Source: Bauldia litoralis
GTDB lineage: Bacteria > Pseudomonadota > Alphaproteobacteria > Rhizobiales > Kaistiaceae
Reading direction: 5' to 3'
Length of the DNA stretch: 64,000 bases
NCBI RefSeq assembly: GCF_900104485.1
Contig: NZ_FMXQ01000001.1
Coordinates: 434,001-498,000, forward strand
In this document: one piece after another, positions 1-8,210 of the stretch
Position numbering within the stretch: the stretch's first letter is position 1
Layout of the letters: each line of letters starts with the position of its first letter
Program-made: the position numbers and the translations under genes
The notes under the pieces: model-generated
Told to the model about the DNA's origin: nothing
Databases searched by the model: none
Seen by the model: the letters and a program-made list of their open reading frames with translations, nothing else

Positions 1-2
1 TG

Positions 3-1484
3 TGGCGGGTGGCCGAAGCGTTCGCCAGTACGGCTCGGATCGATCGGGCCGAGGACGTCTACACTTACATCCTGACCAATTGCGAGAACCCGAACGAGCG
101 AGTCGCCACCGTACAGAAGGCCGTCGCACTCCTGCCTCAGGCCGAGGCAGACAAGCTCTTCAGCTTCGAGCGCGGCAATGAATTCCAGGCGGCTCGCGAC
201 GACCGCATTCGCCAGCGCGTCGGCAAGATCGCCGAAACCGAGGAAGGCGCAGCGGACGCCGCCGATCTGACCCGGCTGGAAGCCCTTGCGACGACCGGCT
301 CCGAAGCCGCCGATCCCCAGGTCCTTGGCTGGTACTATTATCGCCGCGAAAAGCCCTCCATTGCCCTCGAATGGTTCGATAAGGCGCGCGCCAGGGACCC
401 CGAGAGCGCCAAGTCGGCTGAAGGCTACACGCTCACCCTCAACGACCTGGAGCGTTACGCCGAAGCCGAGACCATCGGCTATGACTGGATAGAGAGTTCT
501 GAAGACAATCTGGCCGCCTATCTTGGATCGGTCGTCGGGTTGCTCTCCATTGACCCGCCGGTCAAGGTCTCCGAGTCGGTTCTCGATCGCATCGTCGCGG
601 TCGTCGTCAAGGCGCGCAACCCCGAAGCTGGCGAGCAGTTGGGCTGGTACGCCTACAATCTCAACCAGACCAGGACCGCCGAGCGCTGGTTCGCCACGGT
701 CCTGAAATGGGCGCCGGATTACGAGCCGGCCGCCTTCGGCCTCGCCACCACGCTGCTCGCGCTCAAGGACAAGGCAGGCGCCAACGAGATCATCCGCGCC
801 TGGTCAGACCGCTCCGAGCGGATCGCCAACATCCTCAAGCCGGTCAAGGCCGACCTGCGCGGCCCGCGCTACGTGGTCGATGCGCCGACCTACGATCGCG
901 AGGGCGAGGTTGTCGCCGCGCCGGTTCGCCGATCCACCGCGCCTGCGCCGGTGAAATCGACGGCATCCGCCCGATGCGGCGGCAGCGGCCCGGTCAACAC
1001 CTTGTCGCCCGCGGCGGCTCTCCCGCGCGGCTGGTGCCTGATGGATCTCAACCGCCCGGTCGAAGCGGCCGCCGCCTTCGAGATCGCGCTTCGCTCCTCC
1101 GACGCCGGCACGCGGTCCGACGCCGCCTATGGCGCTTCGCTGGCAAACCTTCGCTCCGGCGTCACCGACAAGGCCGCCGTGGCGGCCGCCGCGGCACCGC
1201 AGACGGAGAAGCAGCGGACCGAACTCACCGTCAGCATCCTTACCCAGCAGGCATTGGCGATGTATGGCGAAGGCCGCTACAACGAAACCATCCTGGCCCT
1301 TGATGCCCGCAACCAGTATGCGCAGGAGCAGAACGACCTGCTCGTGCTGCGCGGCTTCGCCTACCTGAATTTGCGGCGCTACGCCGACGCCAAGCGGATC
1401 TTCCAGGCCGCCGCCGGAACCGGCTCTCCCGATGCGATCCGCGGGCTGGCCGAAGTCCAGGCCGCCCAGAACGGACTGCGCTGA
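3..1484 (+). CDS. TPR-repeat protein, 3' part only
   Basis: The reading frame is already open at the left edge of the window and ends in TGA, so at least 493 C-terminal residues are present and the true start lies upstream. A GTG at position 9 is an arbitrary in-frame codon, not a supported start. The visible part is a succession of paired helices with TPR-like spacing, for example GWYYYRREKPSIALEWFDKA near residue 108, a second unit near residue 215 and a C-terminal unit near residue 455. An Ala/Pro/Thr-rich linker interrupts it around residues 300-330. No catalytic motif is visible. It resembles scaffold proteins found with exopolysaccharide or secretion machinery, but the partner genes are outside the window, so no function is assigned. 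Confidence 0.75.
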   Translation, partial: WRVAEAFASTARIDRAEDVYTYILTNCENPNERVATVQKAVALLPQAEADKLFSFERGNEFQAARDDRIRQRVGKIAETEEGAADAADLTRLEALATTGSEAADPQVLGWYYYRREKPSIALEWFDKARARDPESAKSAEGYTLTLNDLERYAEAETIGYDWIESSEDNLAAYLGSVVGLLSIDPPVKVSESVLDRIVAVVVKARNPEAGEQLGWYAYNLNQTRTAERWFATVLKWAPDYEPAAFGLATTLLALKDKAGANEIIRAWSDRSERIANILKPVKADLRGPRYVVDAPTYDREGEVVAAPVRRSTAPAPVKSTASARCGGSGPVNTLSPAAALPRGWCLMDLNRPVEAAAAFEIALRSSDAGTRSDAAYGASLANLRSGVTDKAAVAAAAAPQTEKQRTELTVSILTQQALAMYGEGRYNETILALDARNQYAQEQNDLLVLRGFAYLNLRRYADAKRIFQAAAGTGSPDAIRGLAEVQAAQNGLR

Positions 1485-1640
1485 ACCACCTGCTCCGGAT
1501 TGCTGACCAGCGCCGACGCTAACCTTTCCACAACGGCCTGTCCGATAGTGTTGCGTGCCGATTACGCAGGGATACGCGCTGGTCGCACCCCTTCGCGTCT
1601 GCGCGGGCTTCCGCCCGTCAGTGGTCTGGAGGCACGCCGC

Positions 1641-3212
1641 ATGATACCGATCCGCCGCATCGTCGGGCTTCTCCGTTTCGCCCTTCTCGTCGTCGCGACC
1701 TCGCCGGTCGCCGTTGCGACAGCGCAGGACGGCGACCGCCAGCTCAGCAACGCCTGGAGCCCCTACGAACCCTATTCCTATGTCGAGACGGATCGCGGCT
1801 TCAGCATCTGGACCGGGCTGGATGTCGAACTGCTCCGCGTCATCGGGGAGCGCGCCGGCTATCACATCGAGTCCGAGGACATTCCGTGGGACGAGCATGT
1901 CCATCGGATCGAAATCGGCGAAACGGATCTCGCCACCTCCGCCACCTGGACGCCGGAGCGGGAGGAATTCGCGCACTTCTCGGCGCCCTATCGCAAGGAG
2001 ACCATGGCGCTGATCCTGCCGCGCGGCGCCGGCGGCGAACTCCCTGCCGAGACCGATGAGGAACTCGTCGCGAGCTTCAAGGAGACCGGGTTCCGGCTCG
2101 GAGTCCAGGACGGCATCGCCTTCCCCAGCGCCGCCATCGAGGCCTTCCTCGCCGATCCCGGCAACGGCGGTCAGATCGTCGTCGTCCAGCAGCAGCAGGA
2201 CCTTCTCCGCAACCTCCTCGCCGGCCATATCGACGGCTTTCTCGCCGACCGGATCGGCGCGGCGACAATCGTCTGGATGAACGGCCAGCAGGATGCGGTC
2301 GAGGAGCATCCGCTGCTGGTCGAACGCGATGTCCACCTGATGTTCAGCAAGGCATCGGTCTCGCCCGAGGTGGTGGCGGACTTCAACGAGGCGATCCGGT
2401 CGATCCGCGACGACGGCACCTTCAACCGGATCAATCTCGACTACATGTTCCCGATCCTCCTCGCCCAGACCCTCGACACCCGCTGGTTCCTGATCATCGA
2501 CATCGGCGGCACCATCGCCTTCGCCCTTTCCGGGCTCTTGATCGCGTACAAATACGACTACGACATCTTCGGCGCGCTGGTGCTGGCATCGCTGCCGGCC
2601 GTCGGCGGCGGCATTGCCCGCGACCTGCTCACCAATCGCGAGACGGTCGGCGTCCTGTCCAATTCGATCTACATCATCATCATCATGATGCTGGTCATCG
2701 TCGGCTTCCTGGTCCTGCGCCTCGGCACCGAGATCAAGCGCGACCGTCCGGATTCCCGTCTGCTCGCCGTCTTCGGCCGCTTCCGCGACCATGGCAATTT
2801 CCTCATCAAGCTATTCGACGCCATTGGCCTCGGCGCCTTCACCGTGACCGGCGTGGTTGTCGCCCTCGGCACCCATTCGCAACCGCTGTGGCTGTGGGGG
2901 CCGCTGCTCGCCGCGCTGACATCGTCAGGCGGCGGCATTCTTCGCGACGTCCTGCGCTCCGATCCGGAAATCCCCGCGCTGCGCGGCGAGCTCTACCCGG
3001 AGATCGCCTTCGTCTGGGGCGGCATCCTGTCCGCCTACCTGATCTGGCAGACGCACCACCTCAACCCGGACCAGATCCTGCTGGGCATCGTGGTGACGGT
3101 GATCGGCACCATCGCGACGCGGATGGCGGTCATCCACTTCGGCATCCGCAGCCCGCGTTTCCACAGTCATCGATCCGACCCGCCGGTCAAGGACAGCGGT
3201 GGCGTGGTCTAG
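1641..3212 (+). CDS. Solute-binding domain fused to TRIC-type (UPF0126) membrane channel
   Basis: This 523-residue protein begins with a signal-peptide-like segment (MIPIRRIVGLLRFALLVVAT, residues 1-20), then a periplasmic family-3 solute-binding domain at about residues 35-280 with the usual polar amino-acid-binding fold signatures. A two-repeat UPF0126/TRIC membrane region follows at about 285-500. Both repeats carry the family glycine-arginine signature (GGGIARD, GGGILRD). TRIC proteins are homotrimeric monovalent-cation channels. The fusion suggests a channel gated or modulated by a periplasmic ligand, which is inference. The ATG at 1641 was chosen over upstream in-frame codons because GGAGG lies 9 bases before it and it starts the signal peptide. 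It is followed on the same strand by the SLOG-like membrane protein. Confidence 0.85.
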   Translation: MIPIRRIVGLLRFALLVVATSPVAVATAQDGDRQLSNAWSPYEPYSYVETDRGFSIWTGLDVELLRVIGERAGYHIESEDIPWDEHVHRIEIGETDLATSATWTPEREEFAHFSAPYRKETMALILPRGAGGELPAETDEELVASFKETGFRLGVQDGIAFPSAAIEAFLADPGNGGQIVVVQQQQDLLRNLLAGHIDGFLADRIGAATIVWMNGQQDAVEEHPLLVERDVHLMFSKASVSPEVVADFNEAIRSIRDDGTFNRINLDYMFPILLAQTLDTRWFLIIDIGGTIAFALSGLLIAYKYDYDIFGALVLASLPAVGGGIARDLLTNRETVGVLSNSIYIIIIMMLVIVGFLVLRLGTEIKRDRPDSRLLAVFGRFRDHGNFLIKLFDAIGLGAFTVTGVVVALGTHSQPLWLWGPLLAALTSSGGGILRDVLRSDPEIPALRGELYPEIAFVWGGILSAYLIWQTHHLNPDQILLGIVVTVIGTIATRMAVIHFGIRSPRFHSHRSDPPVKDSGGVV

Positions 3213-3290
3213 CGCTGCATCGCCGACATGCTTCTGCGCGAGGCGAAACCCGCCTATCATCGTCGACACGCCAAAAAGGAAGGGACCGGG

Positions 3291-3326
3291 ATGGCGACGA
3301 CAAGAAAAGCGCGCCCCGCCGGATGA
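3291..3326 (+). CDS. Leader micro-ORF (11 codons) before the SLOG-like gene
   Basis: An ATG at 3291 follows a strong purine-rich ribosome-binding site (AAGGAAGGGA) and encodes MATTRKARPAG before a TGA at 3324-3326. That stop overlaps the ATG (3323) of the next gene as ATGA. The main gene has only GC-rich, non-Shine-Dalgarno sequence before its own start. The arrangement is typical of translational coupling through a leader peptide. The peptide itself probably has no function beyond this. The alternative is that one base is miscalled and the two frames are really one gene. Confidence 0.45.
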   Translation: MATTRKARPAG

Positions 3327-5122
3327 CCATTAAGCCTGCACGTCCGCGTCTCGCGCTGTCGATCGGCGTCATCGGCCACCGCCCCAACCGGCTGCCGGAG
3401 GCGGCGCGCGCCGGGGTCGAAGCCCGGATCGACGCGCTGCTGGCAACGCTCAGGCAGGCGATGGATGCCGCCCATGCCCGCTATGCCGGCGTCCTGTCAG
3501 AGGCACCGTCCTCGCTGACCATGATCTCGGCGCTGGCCGAGGGCGCCGACCGCATGGCCGCCCGCTCGGCCCTTCGCAACGGCCTGTCGCTCGACGTGCC
3601 GCTGCCCTTCGCGGTCGACGATTACGAGAAGGACTTCGCCGACGCCGCCTCGCGGGCCGAGTATCGGAGCCTGCTCGACCAGGCCGCCCGCTGCCTCGTC
3701 CTGCCCGGCAATTATGACGCCGCCCGCCGTGACTACGAGCCCGTCGGGCACGTGATCCTCGACCACGCCGATATCATCCTCGCGGTCTGGGACGGCGGCG
3801 CGTCGGGCGGTCGAGGCGGCACCACGGAACTGCTCGAGCGGGCGGCGGCGATGGACCTGCCCATCCTCCATGTCGACGCCGCGGACGCCGAGCCGCCTTG
3901 CCTGCTCTGGGCCGGCCTTGCCGATCACCCGGTAAGCGGCGCGAAGCTCGACGACATCCCGGGCGCGCCGCCGGCCGAGGTTCTCGGCACCTTGGTCGAC
4001 AACATCGTCCGGCCGCCGATCGAGCGAGCCGAACAGGACAAGCTGGTCCGCTTCCTCGACGATCGCTGGAAGCGGCTCAACTGGCGGATCGAGATGCCGC
4101 TCACCCTCGCCATGTTCGGATTGCGCCGTTTCCGCCGGACCGACATCCTCGCGCCTGCGCCCGCGGTGGTTCGTCGGGAAGTCGATGCGGTCGTGCCGCC
4201 TTCGCCTGTCGGCGGCGTCGATTCGAATGCCCGCCATTTCGATACCGTCGCGGACGCTTACGGCGCAGCCGATGCCTTGGCGATGCGCTACGCCCAGAAA
4301 TTCCGTGGCGCCTCGGTGACGACCTTCTTCCTTTCCGCCCTGGCGGTGGTGGTCGCCGCCGTCGCGCTGGTCGGCCAGCAACTGTTCGACTGGGAGGATT
4401 GGCCGCTTGCCACCCTGCAGATCGCGCTCGTCGCCCTGGTCCTCGTCAACACGGCCATCGTCCGCCGGCATGACTGGCACGGCCGCTGGCGCGAGTCGCG
4501 CGAGGTCGCCGAGCGCCTGCGCGTCGCCATTCCGCTCTGGTTGCTCGGCGAGACCGCGGAGGACGCGACGGGCGCCGAGCCGAACTGGCCGGCATGGTAC
4601 GCCCGCGCCCATCTCCGCGCCCTCGGCCTGTGGTCCGGTTCCCTCGATCGTCCGAGGCTCGAGGCCGTGCGCCAGGCGCTGATCGCGCTGGTTGAGGGCC
4701 AATGCGCCTATCACACCGGCACCGCCGCCCTGATGGTCCGCATCGAGCACCGGCTGCTGACGATCGGCAACGTCCTGTTCGCGCTGACCCTCCTCCTCGG
4801 CGCGGTCGCCCTGGTCATTGCGCTCCTCGGCATCGACCTGCCCTTCAGCTGGAATTACGTGCTGGTCGGGATCACCGCGGCGCTGCCCGCGCTCGGTTCG
4901 GCCACCTTCGGCATCCGGCTGATCGGCGATTTCGAGGGAGCGGCCGAGCGCTCGTCCCGTACCGCCGCCCATCTCGGCGCGATCGGCCAGGCGCTTCGCG
5001 GCGACCGGCCGGACCTCGCGGTCCTGCGCTCGCGAGCCAATGCCCTTGCCGACGCGATGCTCGGCGACGTGTCGCACTGGCGGATGGCGACGGAGACCCG
5101 CAAGCTGGTTGCGCCGGTCTGA
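3323..5122 (+). CDS. SLOG-like nucleotide-sensor domain with C-terminal membrane helices
   Basis: The protein has 599 residues. The N-terminal 200 or so look like a Rossmann-type SLOG/LOG (DprA-like) nucleotide-binding domain: GVIGHRPNRL near residue 13, ALAEGADRMAA near 70, and a Gly-rich GGRGGTTELLERA segment near 165-180. The rest has four predicted membrane helices in two pairs, at about 331-352, 362-382, 478-502 and 511-533. A helical stretch rich in Ala and Tyr precedes the first pair, as in SLATT-type two-helix effectors. SLOG-SLATT combinations are known from nucleotide-second-messenger conflict systems. No cyclase gene is nearby, so a defence role is inference. The start is coupled to the 11-codon leader. 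The gene converges with the ubiH-type gene 10 bases away. Confidence 0.7.
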   Translation: MTIKPARPRLALSIGVIGHRPNRLPEAARAGVEARIDALLATLRQAMDAAHARYAGVLSEAPSSLTMISALAEGADRMAARSALRNGLSLDVPLPFAVDDYEKDFADAASRAEYRSLLDQAARCLVLPGNYDAARRDYEPVGHVILDHADIILAVWDGGASGGRGGTTELLERAAAMDLPILHVDAADAEPPCLLWAGLADHPVSGAKLDDIPGAPPAEVLGTLVDNIVRPPIERAEQDKLVRFLDDRWKRLNWRIEMPLTLAMFGLRRFRRTDILAPAPAVVRREVDAVVPPSPVGGVDSNARHFDTVADAYGAADALAMRYAQKFRGASVTTFFLSALAVVVAAVALVGQQLFDWEDWPLATLQIALVALVLVNTAIVRRHDWHGRWRESREVAERLRVAIPLWLLGETAEDATGAEPNWPAWYARAHLRALGLWSGSLDRPRLEAVRQALIALVEGQCAYHTGTAALMVRIEHRLLTIGNVLFALTLLLGAVALVIALLGIDLPFSWNYVLVGITAALPALGSATFGIRLIGDFEGAAERSSRTAAHLGAIGQALRGDRPDLAVLRSRANALADAMLGDVSHWRMATETRKLVAPV

Positions 5123-5132
5123 GAGCCGTCGT

Positions 5133-6374
5133 TCAGATGGCTTCGCCGCGCAGCAGCCTCGGCAGGTCGCTGCCATTCCCCGCCGCCTGGCCGATGAACA
5201 TCTTCTTCAATGACGGCAACCGGTCGACAAGGCCCAGCCCGATGTCGCGGCCCAGCCGCAGCACCGGATTGTCGTTGGAGAACAGGCGGTTGAGAATATC
5301 GGTCGTCGCGCCCATCTCGACGGTGTCAAACCGCCGCCAGCTCTGGTAGCGCTCCAGCACCGCCATCGAGCCGATATCGAGGCCGAGGCGATCCGCCTCG
5401 ACGATCGTCTCGGCCAGCGCCGCCACGTCGCGGAAGCCGAGGTTGAGCCCCTGTCCGGCGATTGGATGGATGCCGTGGGCCGCGTCGCCGCAAAGCGCCA
5501 GCCGCGGCTTGACGAAGTCGCGCGCCAGCGTCAGGCCGAGCGGAAAGGCCCGCGGCTTGCCGACCGGCTCGATCGCACCGAGTTGATGGCCGAACCGCCT
5601 TTCGAGCTCGAAACGGAAGATATCGGGATCGCCCTTGATCAGCCGCTCGGCGGTCTCGGTTCGCTCGGTCCACACCAGCGACGAGCGGTTGTCGGGAAGC
5701 GGCAGCATGGCGAAGGGACCGCCGGGCAGGAAATGCTCGACCGCCCGCCCCTTATGCGGCCGCTCGTGGGCCACCGTCACCACGATCCCCGACTGCCCGT
5801 AGGACCAGCCGACGGTGGTGATGCCGGCGAGATCGCGCAGCCGCGACTTCACACCGTCCGCCGCCACCAGCAGGCGCGCGGCAATGGCCTCGCCGCTGCC
5901 GAGCTTCACCGTCACGCGGTTGGCGCCGATGGTGAAGTCGCGCACCGTGTCGGGCGCCACGATCGTCGCGCCGGCGTCCTCCGCCCCGCGGCGCAGGGCG
6001 CCGATCATTGTCGCGTTCATCACCATATGGGCGAAGGGCTGGCCGTCCTCGATGCGTCCGCCGAAGGTCAGGAACACCGGTCGCGCCACGTCGCCGGTGC
6101 GGCTGTCGGTGACCACCATGTCGTTGATCGCTTGCGCGCTGGCCGCGATCTCGTCCCACACGCCAAGCCGCATCAGCATCCGGCGCCCGGCCGCGGCGAC
6201 CGCCGAGGCACGGGTGTCGCGGGCCTGGGCCTCGGGCGGCGTCGCGTCCACCAGCACGACCCGCAGCGACGGCATGGCGGCGCGCAACGCCAGGGCCAGC
6301 GACAGCCCGACATGGCCGCCGCCGGCGATCAGGACATCGGCTTCCGTGACAGTCTGTGTCGGATGACTGGCCAT
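5133..6374 (-). CDS. FAD-dependent UbiH/UbiF/Coq6-family hydroxylase (ubiquinone biosynthesis)
   Basis: This 413-residue flavoprotein monooxygenase probably performs one of the ring hydroxylations of ubiquinone biosynthesis at the inner membrane. Three family signatures are present: the FAD Rossmann motif AGGGHVGLSLAL at residues 17-28, the internal ADG motif (VAADGVKSRLRDLA), and the GDAAHGIHPIAGQGLNLG motif starting at residue 296. Length matches the family (about 400). The ATG at 6374 is preferred because an upstream extension has no family-like sequence. The position of hydroxylation (UbiH, UbiF, UbiI or the alphaproteobacterial UbiL/UbiM types) cannot be told from the sequence alone. It is transcribed divergently from tesB. 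Confidence 0.88.
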   Translation of the reverse strand: MASHPTQTVTEADVLIAGGGHVGLSLALALRAAMPSLRVVLVDATPPEAQARDTRASAVAAAGRRMLMRLGVWDEIAASAQAINDMVVTDSRTGDVARPVFLTFGGRIEDGQPFAHMVMNATMIGALRRGAEDAGATIVAPDTVRDFTIGANRVTVKLGSGEAIAARLLVAADGVKSRLRDLAGITTVGWSYGQSGIVVTVAHERPHKGRAVEHFLPGGPFAMLPLPDNRSSLVWTERTETAERLIKGDPDIFRFELERRFGHQLGAIEPVGKPRAFPLGLTLARDFVKPRLALCGDAAHGIHPIAGQGLNLGFRDVAALAETIVEADRLGLDIGSMAVLERYQSWRRFDTVEMGATTDILNRLFSNDNPVLRLGRDIGLGLVDRLPSLKKMFIGQAAGNGSDLPRLLRGEAI

Positions 6375-6453
6375 TCTTGCGATCGTCGCCCTTGTTTGAC
6401 AGGCTGGCGCCGGACTGGTCGAACAGACCACCTGAAGGGGGGCCGGAAAGCCT

Positions 6454-7320
6454 ATGTCGAGCGCCGTCGAAACACTGATTTCCATTCTCGACCTCGAGAC
6501 GCTCGAACACAACCTGTTCCGCGGCCGCAGCCCCAAGGTCGGCTGGCAAAGGGTGTTCGGCGGCCAGGTGATCGGCCAGGCGCTGGTCGCTGCGGCCCGC
6601 ACGGTCGAGGGCCGCGTCGCCCATTCCCTCCATTGCTATTTCATGCGGCCCGGCGACCCGGAAGTGCCGATCATCTACGAGGTCGACCGCATCCGCGACG
6701 GCAAGAGCTTCACCACCCGCCGCGTTGTCGCCATCCAGCACGGCGAGGCGATCTTTTCGATGTCCGCGTCCTTCCAGATCGAGGAGACCGGCCTCGATCA
6801 CCAGGTGGAGATGCCCGACGTGCCGGCGCCGGAAGACCTGCCGAGCGAAGCCGACCTCAAGGCTCTGTTCCTCAAGGACGCGCCGGAGAAGGTGCGCGTC
6901 TACTGGGAGCGCGAGCGGCCGATCGAGCTCCGCCCCGTCGATCTTCGCCACTATGTCAGTCGCGAGAAGCTCCCGCCCGCCCAGAGGGTCTGGATCAAGA
7001 CAACCGGACCGCTTCCCGACGACCCCGAAATCCACCGCTGCGTCCTCGCTTACGCCTCCGACATGACGCTCCTCGACACATCGCTCTTCGCCCATGGCCG
7101 GATGATCTTCGACAAGGATCTCCAGGTCGCCAGCCTCGACCATTCGATGTGGATCCATCGCCCCTTTCGGGCCGATGAGTGGCTGCTCTATGCCGAGGAC
7201 AGTCCCTCGGCATCCGGCGCCCGCGGCTTCAACCGCGGCAGCCTGTTCAAGCGGGATGGCACGCTGGTCGCGTCGGTGGCGCAGGAAGGCCTGATCCGGC
7301 TTCGTACCGAAGAGCAGTGA
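6454..7320 (+). CDS. tesB: Acyl-CoA thioesterase II
   Basis: The protein has 288 residues, the normal size for the double-hotdog TesB family that hydrolyses medium and long acyl-CoAs to free acid and CoA in the cytoplasm. Recognisable features are VFGGQVIGQALVAA near residue 29 in the first hotdog, HSLHCYFMRPGD near 50, and the C-terminal hotdog with SPSASGARGFNRGSLF followed by VASVAQEGLIR. Start ATG 6454 lies just after a GGGGGCCGGAAAG purine stretch. It sits between the divergent ubiquinone hydroxylase and glnK, an order common in Hyphomicrobiales; no functional tie to ammonium uptake is evident. Confidence 0.93.
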   Translation: MSSAVETLISILDLETLEHNLFRGRSPKVGWQRVFGGQVIGQALVAAARTVEGRVAHSLHCYFMRPGDPEVPIIYEVDRIRDGKSFTTRRVVAIQHGEAIFSMSASFQIEETGLDHQVEMPDVPAPEDLPSEADLKALFLKDAPEKVRVYWERERPIELRPVDLRHYVSREKLPPAQRVWIKTTGPLPDDPEIHRCVLAYASDMTLLDTSLFAHGRMIFDKDLQVASLDHSMWIHRPFRADEWLLYAEDSPSASGARGFNRGSLFKRDGTLVASVAQEGLIRLRTEEQ

Positions 7321-7440
7321 GCCGGCGCGACGCCCGAATCTGCCCAAAAGTTAGCCATCGCAGCGTCTGGTCGCCCGCGCTGCGTCGGCAAAGCGGCCAA
7401 TCGCCTGCGAAATTGGCGTTTTCCCTAGCTTGCCCGCCAA

Positions 7441-7457
7441 TTGGCACAGACCTTGAT
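7441..7457 (+). promoter_or_regulatory. Sigma-54 promoter of glnK
   Basis: TTGGCAC (7441-7447), five bases, then TTGAT (7453-7457) matches the -24/-12 consensus TGGCAC-N5-TTGCW, with GG and the -12 G 12 bases apart. Only the C of the -12 GC is replaced by A. It lies about 110 bases upstream of the glnK start. Inverted GCCAAT/ATTGGC segments surround it (7396-7401 with 7412-7417, and 7436-7445). Confidence 0.7.
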
Positions 7458-7513
7458 TGTTGGGGGCCAGTCGACATCGGCGACACCGTCGTCGGTCCGG
7501 CATGGATCACTAG

Positions 7514-7903
<390 letters not shown>

Positions 7904-7982
7904 GCGTCGGCAGGCAGGGAACTCCGGAGCGAAGGGGCCGTCGGCGCACGTGCCGAACCGTGACCCGCCGCTTCTCCCAAGC

Positions 7983-8014
7983 CAGAGTGACGCCTCGCCC
8001 GAGGCGTCACTCTG
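7983..8014 (+). terminator. Strong hairpin after glnK
   Basis: CAGAGTGACGCCTC and GAGGCGTCACTCTG form a 14-bp perfect stem with a 4-base loop. No T-run follows on either strand, so it may be a terminator, an mRNA-stabilising hairpin, or both. It separates glnK from the promoter of the next gene. Confidence 0.5.
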
Positions 8015-8134
8015 CTCACCAACTTGGCGTTTGCCTATGTTTTCTGCCTGATTTCTCGGCAGATTTTGGCTCGCCCCCATACTTCACGCGCGCACAGGCG
8101 TTGTAGCGACTGAAAAATCGGCATGTCGCCTGTC

Positions 8135-8150
8135 TGGCATGCGGATTGAA
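8135..8150 (+). promoter_or_regulatory. Sigma-54-like promoter of amtB1
   Basis: TGGCAT, five bases, TTGAA. GG and the -12 G are 12 bases apart, exactly as at glnK and the other two amt genes. It lies about 60 bases before the start codon. The -12 GC is GA here, so this is the weakest match with glnK's. Confidence 0.55.
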
Positions 8151-8210
8151 TTGTGACTGCCTCCAAAAGCACAAAATGGGCGCAACGACGCCCAATAGGG
8201 AGGCAGGACA

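Larger units (their letters stand above)
7904..8210 (+). other. Intergenic region glnK-amtB1
   Basis: These 307 bases hold no gene. They contain a strong hairpin (7983-8014), the sigma-54-like promoter (8135-8150) and the amtB1 ribosome-binding site GGGAGG at 8198-8203. Confidence 0.7.

Noticed and set aside
804-2792. Long minus-strand open frame (662 codons) opposite the TPR and SBP-TRIC genes
   Set aside because: Asp/Gly/Arg-rich low-complexity translation with no domain, typical of the antisense of a GC-rich gene; the plus strand has recognisable families.
5326-5673. Alternative minus-strand frame inside the ubiH-type gene
   Set aside because: Arg-rich shadow of the real gene in another frame.
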